From positions 2,480,001-2,544,000 of the forward strand of contig CM024190.1 in the NCBI GenBank assembly GCA_013433145.1: 64,000 nt of DNA. The letters run 5' to 3'. The stretch comes from Ascaris suum (taxonomy: Eukaryota > Nematoda > Chromadorea > Rhabditida > Ascarididae). Made by a program: the position numbers and the translations under genes. Positions 60,563 through 64,000 of the stretch are shown here, piece by piece (position 1 is the first letter of the stretch; every line of letters starts with the position of its first letter). Below the pieces are notes generated by a model. That model searched no databases. It had not been told where the DNA came from and saw nothing but the letters and a program-made list of their open reading frames with translations.

Positions 60563-62980
60563 CTAAGATCATCACATTTTCCTCGTCGAAATCGAAAACC
60601 TAGTCACATTAATGCTAGAATAAGCAAATGAGCGTCTTTAAGTGGATATTAAGGTTGACTGACTTGATCAGTTTTTTCTCTGGAGAGATGTGCTTCGACT
60701 CCATTAACTGAACCAACGATAGCAGAACAGCTCGCCGTTCAGATGGCACTGCCTTCTCATCGATCTCGACTGAAAAAAAGACACGACGTTAGAAAGGTGC
60801 CTATCCTTCTTTTAATCCACAAAATCAGCTCAAACGAACATCTGCCTGATTTTATCAATTAACCTTCCTGCACCCCTCAGCATAATTTTGAAGCATCTCT
60901 CCCTCAAAAAAAAAAAAAAATGAAAATGAAAATTCGTAGATGAAGAATGACTGAACTAAACCGAAAAGATGTTATCAGTAACGAATACCAAAAGCTATTG
61001 ACAATGATGAATACCAAAAAGCAAATTAATGGATAAGTTGCGCCCAAAAGCATTTTAAAAAACAGAAAAAAAAAACAGCGAACGAATAACCTTTTGAACC
61101 GAATAGTTCTTCAGGCCAGCTGCAATAGAAACAAATCTTTTCGTTATGGGGTTTCTTTTCAACGATACGCAAAGGGGAATCACGCTTCTCTCTCGACTTC
61201 AGCGCAGACGTAACTCCATGGTGCAGTTTTGGTGCCTCGTGAGGGAAGATATCCTTCAAAAGTCTCTACTCAGTTTATTAAAGTACAAAAGCAGTACAAA
61301 TTCGAGTAAGTAGAAATTACAAAATACAAAACTAAACTCCAGTAAGAATCAAACTTGACGTAAAATTAGTCAGTATTATTGCTATTATATGATTAAACTC
61401 AAACCAGTCGTACTAACAGTTGCATTCATTACTGAGAGTTGTCAACATAATCAACGTATAAATTAGTTTGGCGGCGAGCTGAGCCATTACTGTTACTGCT
61501 GCAGTAATGCGCATTTTATGGTCGCACCAACAGATAGAGTTCCTTACTTTTCAAGGTATCTCTTCACGATTTATGTGGCGATATTAGTGATGTTTTATGA
61601 TTATAAAACACCGACTACACTATTCTATACGATAATAAAACACTACTACAGTCACGTAAATCATTTCATTCTGTCTCTGCGACTACGGAGATCATCATTG
61701 TCGCTTATAACAAACTGTTTAAATTCTTCAACTGCTCTAGCTGATTATTTTTGACTCTCATTTAAGCAAACAAATCATCGCTGTCTAGAAGAGGCAGCGA
61801 GGAATGTGGGAAGCCTGAACAGAGATGACTTCGAGTGGTGGGTCAGAATATATTCATCATATTTTCATCATATCTTCACCATTGAAAATCATTTCATAAG
61901 TGGGAGCTTTCACACAGCGATCGGATGAAGGAATAAATTAGTGCTGATACCTTGCAAATGAGATCGGCTTGGCCTGGAAGAGCAATCACTGTCCATCCGC
62001 TGTGAACGGTCATCGTCGATTCAGTTCCAGCAGAAATCTCTTGCTGCTCGCCCAAGTAGGTAAAAACACGTCGAAATTGCCGATAAGTTCTTAGCTACAA
62101 ACAAATATAGAACATAATTTCCCGGCTTCAATGAACCTTCCAATCATTATTCAAAGTATGCTGTGCGAAGGCAACCGTTTGTCGTGTGGCACAATACCGA
62201 AAGAAAAGTACGGATGCTATCCGCAAGAAGACGGGCACTTTAGCTGCCCACCAAAATGAATCGTCGTGTTTGTTGCTAAAATTGTCTGAGTTTACAGTTG
62301 ATGCCGGACCACATCGCCGAGTATTTAAAAAAATGTAATTATAGGTTTGATGCAAAGATTTCTTTGCAAAAATGCGTCTTTTAACATAGAACAAAGTGGC
62401 GACCAACCTCCTTGCAATCACACTTTTATTTCTTTTTCACAAAAAAATAAACCTACAAAGAAGCGATCATAGAATTGCTTTTCTCGTTAAACGAGAGATA
62501 CAAAAAAACTCGAAAAACAGTTTCACCTCAGTGCTCGACATGTAAATATAGCGTATCGGTTCGCCCAAGGAACGCTGGATGACTTGCATTTTTGAGAAGG
62601 CGAATGGCTTCAATTTGAACTTGCTTCGAACACTCGCCGAATTGTGCAGCTCTCCACACTTCTAAATAACGATCGCAATAAACAAAAAATCAAATAACTA
62701 TACCGCGACATACCTTAGACACCGGGCAGGTAAACATGCAAACACAGGAACAATGATCTGTCTAGTTGGCTAGACCACTTTTAATGATGCAAAGAATTTC
62801 GAGTAGGAATAGGACTTGAAGGGGGGTGGTCTACAGCCTTCCTGAGCTCATAGTGATCGGATCTTTTGTTGTGAGCTCTCGTCAACTTCATTCTCTCGCT
62901 GATTTCTGTCCTCCTTCTTGGCATCACCTCGATACTGTCGTGCCGCAAGAACGCATGCATCATTCTCAGAATCTCATCTC

Positions 62981-63051
<71 letters not shown>

Positions 63052-63974
63052 CCAAATCATGTGGTCTTTCTTTCTGCTAAGCCTCTGCAATCCCACATTC
63101 CTCAATCTCATGCTGGACTAAGAGACAATGATAATGTTCTTCATTGTTTTCAGCCAAATCACAGCATCGCAGCATCGCCAGCAAGTACCCGCCCTAAAGT
63201 AGAACTGCATTTTAAAACCAATCCCCATTCCTAGAAATGATCAATTATTACCACACATAAGGCCCATGCCATCCAAAAGTGTGAAATGCCACCTGAAAGT
63301 CGATGGAAGTTCCAAAAACGACGACGTCAGCCATTTCCGACGGCCCGGTCACCCTTCTTCGTATTACGCGACCCGTATCCTGCTCTTCTTCCTCATTTTT
63401 TGCATGGTGCAACTCTAAACCCACATTTGAAGGAACTGAAGGGAGTTAAGCAAAGTATCTTTGGCCGTTACAAACAGGTATAAGGATACTACTTGGTGGT
63501 GAGGTACAATGGGCACATGAATTTATTCATCCAACACTCAAAAATTTCTTCAAACGCAGTGAAAACCCTCAAAATATTTTGTATTAATCTATGAAGCATT
63601 AAGGAAGATCGTTAGTTTCAGATAGGGCAGGATAACTTTAACATGAATTTTGATGTTCGTCCTTAGCGTATTTTGTGATATCCGACGTAAGTCACGTTGA
63701 GTCTAAAAACCTTTTTTTCCAAACAATCAACCGTGCGAGTTAACTCAATCCAGCTAGCTGTGGGCAAATTTCTCATAACATTCTGATTGCTATTTCGATA
63801 TCCCATCTGCTCAATCAACATCACAAACGACATAGGATGGGCGAATGAACTTACGAGCGTCGGTGATGGCTCTGTTAAAGGATTTCGAAAATATATGCAG
63901 GTATTTTTTTGAAGAAGAAAAAGAGAGCAAAGGGCACTCACCTCCACAATGACTTAGCTCTGCGAAATCAGCAA
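60500..63974 (-). CDS. Unidentified multi-exon gene entering from the right edge (gene-level span)
   Basis: Minus-strand gene whose 5' part lies beyond base 64000. Eight exon candidates are listed separately, of which five (63293-63435, 62527-62661, 61951-62094, 61091-61253, 60664-60769) have sound splice sites and matching phases. The protein seen is soluble in character: no signal peptide, membrane helix or repeat is visible. It has charged stretches (KNEEEEQDTGRVIRRRV, KSREKRDSP) and short beta-like strands (ADVVVFGTSIDF, GWTVIALPGQADLICK). The part at 63.7-63.9 kb (SSFAHPMSFVMLIEQMGY) faintly recalls the start of a Tudor domain, but the defining aromatic residues were not found. I do not recognise the family. 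Confidence 0.55.
60664..60769 (-). CDS. Right-edge gene, exon with helical segment
   Basis: Very strong acceptor CTTTTTTTCAG|TCGAG, phase 1. It reads IDEKAVPSERRAVLLSLVQL and MESKHISPEKKLIK, a likely amphipathic helix pair. The end is uncertain: donors ATCAA|GTCAGT (60663) and TCA|GTCAAC (60659) are both non-ideal, and read-through would end the protein 17 codons later. Confidence 0.6.
61091..61253 (-). CDS. Right-edge gene, exon DIFPHEAPKL...
   Basis: Acceptor ACTTTTGAAG|GATATC and donor TCAAAAG|GTTATT; 54 codons plus 1 nt. It reads DIFPHEAPKLHHGVTSALKS, REKRDSPLRIVEKKPHNEK and ICFYCSWPEELFGSK. The CFYC pair could bind metal or be structural; no second pair is seen. Confidence 0.75.
61951..62094 (-). 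CDS. Right-edge gene, exon LRTYRQFRRV...
   Basis: Acceptor ATTTGTTTGTAG|CTAAGA and donor TGCAAG|GTATCA; 48 codons, phase 0. It reads FRRVFTYLGEQQEISAGTES, TMTVHSGWTVIALPGQADL and ICK. Confidence 0.75.
62527..62661 (-). CDS. Right-edge gene, exon KCGELHNSAS...
   Basis: Acceptor GTTATTTAG|AAGTGT and donor ACTGAG|GTGAAA; exactly 45 codons, phase 0 at both ends. It reads SVRSKFKLKPFAFSKMQVIQ and RSLGEPIRYIYMSSTE. The intron upstream of it holds a (CT)n array. Confidence 0.75.
62984..63047. repeat. (CT)n microsatellite
   Basis: About 32 CT dinucleotides, preceded by degenerate CTCATCT units, inside an intron of the right-edge gene. Confidence 0.95.
63293..63435 (-). CDS. Right-edge gene, exon with acidic/basic segment
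   Basis: Acceptor ACTCCCTTCAG|TTCC and donor TTTCAG|GTGGCA; 2 nt plus 47 codons. It reads PSNVGLELHHAKNEEEEQDT, GRVIRRRVTGPSEMADVVVF and GTSIDFQ. A run of four glutamates is followed by RVIRRRV, a linker-like charged stretch. Confidence 0.7.
63725..63871 (-). CDS. Right-edge gene, exon with SSFAHPMSFVMLIEQ
   Basis: Acceptor CTTTAACAG|AGCC. It reads PSPTLVSSFAHPMSFVMLIE, QMGYRNSNQNVMRNLPTAS and WIELTRTVD. The end is uncertain: a weak phase-1 donor (GATT|GTTTGG at 63724) fits the next exon, while AAG|GTTTTT at 63710 does not; the frame itself remains open to a TAA near 63664. Confidence 0.5.
63942..63974 (-). CDS. Right-edge gene, small exon
   Basis: Acceptor TTTTTCTAAG|TTGCTG and strong donor TGTGGAG|GTGAGT; 33 nt reading ADFAELSHCG, phase 1 to phase 1. 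An inner acceptor (GATTTCGCAG) would shorten it in the same phase. Accepted because it joins the next exon in frame across a 67-70 nt intron, a normal nematode size. Confidence 0.45.
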
Positions 63975-64000
63975 CTTAGAAAAAGATATGTTAATGCGGC

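Noticed and set aside
62826..63121. Overlapping plus frames with long Ser-Leu repeats
   Set aside because: They are translations of the (CT)n microsatellite within an intron of the minus-strand gene.
1..64000. CRISPR arrays, bacterial operons, phage or integron structures
   Set aside because: The window has introns, splice signals and microsatellites of an animal genome; the repeats found are microsatellites, local duplications or transposon relics, with no spacer arrays.

Overview
This window is animal nuclear DNA, most likely from a strongylid (hookworm-like, clade V) nematode. It is AT-rich. Short coding exons are separated by long introns, acceptors are of the TTTCAG type, and donors are GT. 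Long (TA)n and (CT)n arrays, homopolymer runs and degenerate transposable elements are scattered through it. There are no bacterial operons, phage genes or CRISPR arrays. The species assignment is inference; the exon-intron style and the protein similarities carry it.

The best-supported content is one large minus-strand gene, from about 31.0 kb down to 13.0 kb. I rebuilt 17 exons whose splice phases agree at every junction. Together they encode about 1,009 residues: a signal peptide, then eight fibronectin type III (FN3)-like repeats, ending in the membrane-proximal block typical of R3-class receptor tyrosine phosphatases (CNGPLKAG...YRFKLR...TAP.LWTD). I read this as the ectodomain of a DEP-1 (PTPRJ/PTP10D-like) receptor phosphatase. 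The last exon seen (13007-13160) ends in a donor, but I find no transmembrane or catalytic PTP exon between it and base 1. Those exons either lie beyond the left edge, after an intron of more than 13 kb, or are missing.

At the right edge (about 60.5-64.0 kb) a second minus-strand gene enters from outside the window. Its exons are short, phase-compatible and clearly coding. I do not recognise the protein. Its 5' end is off the window, and its last exon and stop near 60.5 kb are uncertain.

Between the two genes (about 31.1-60.4 kb) the window is mostly non-coding. It holds a well-formed signal-peptide exon (38.7-38.9 kb) with a possible second exon, weaker exon candidates at 31.1-31.3 and 33.5-33.8 kb, a non-LTR retrotransposon C-terminal relic (44.8-45.2 kb), a pair of related roughly 460-bp dispersed repeats (32.9 and 42.1 kb), a near-perfect hairpin at 44.1 kb, and several ORFs of doubtful status. 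The introns of the dep-1-like gene carry two tRNA-related elements, one of them a compact 120-bp foldback with 25-bp inverted termini around a tRNA-sized core. The first 13 kb holds microsatellites, a degenerate tandem duplication, a GC-rich island near 4 kb and no gene I can support.
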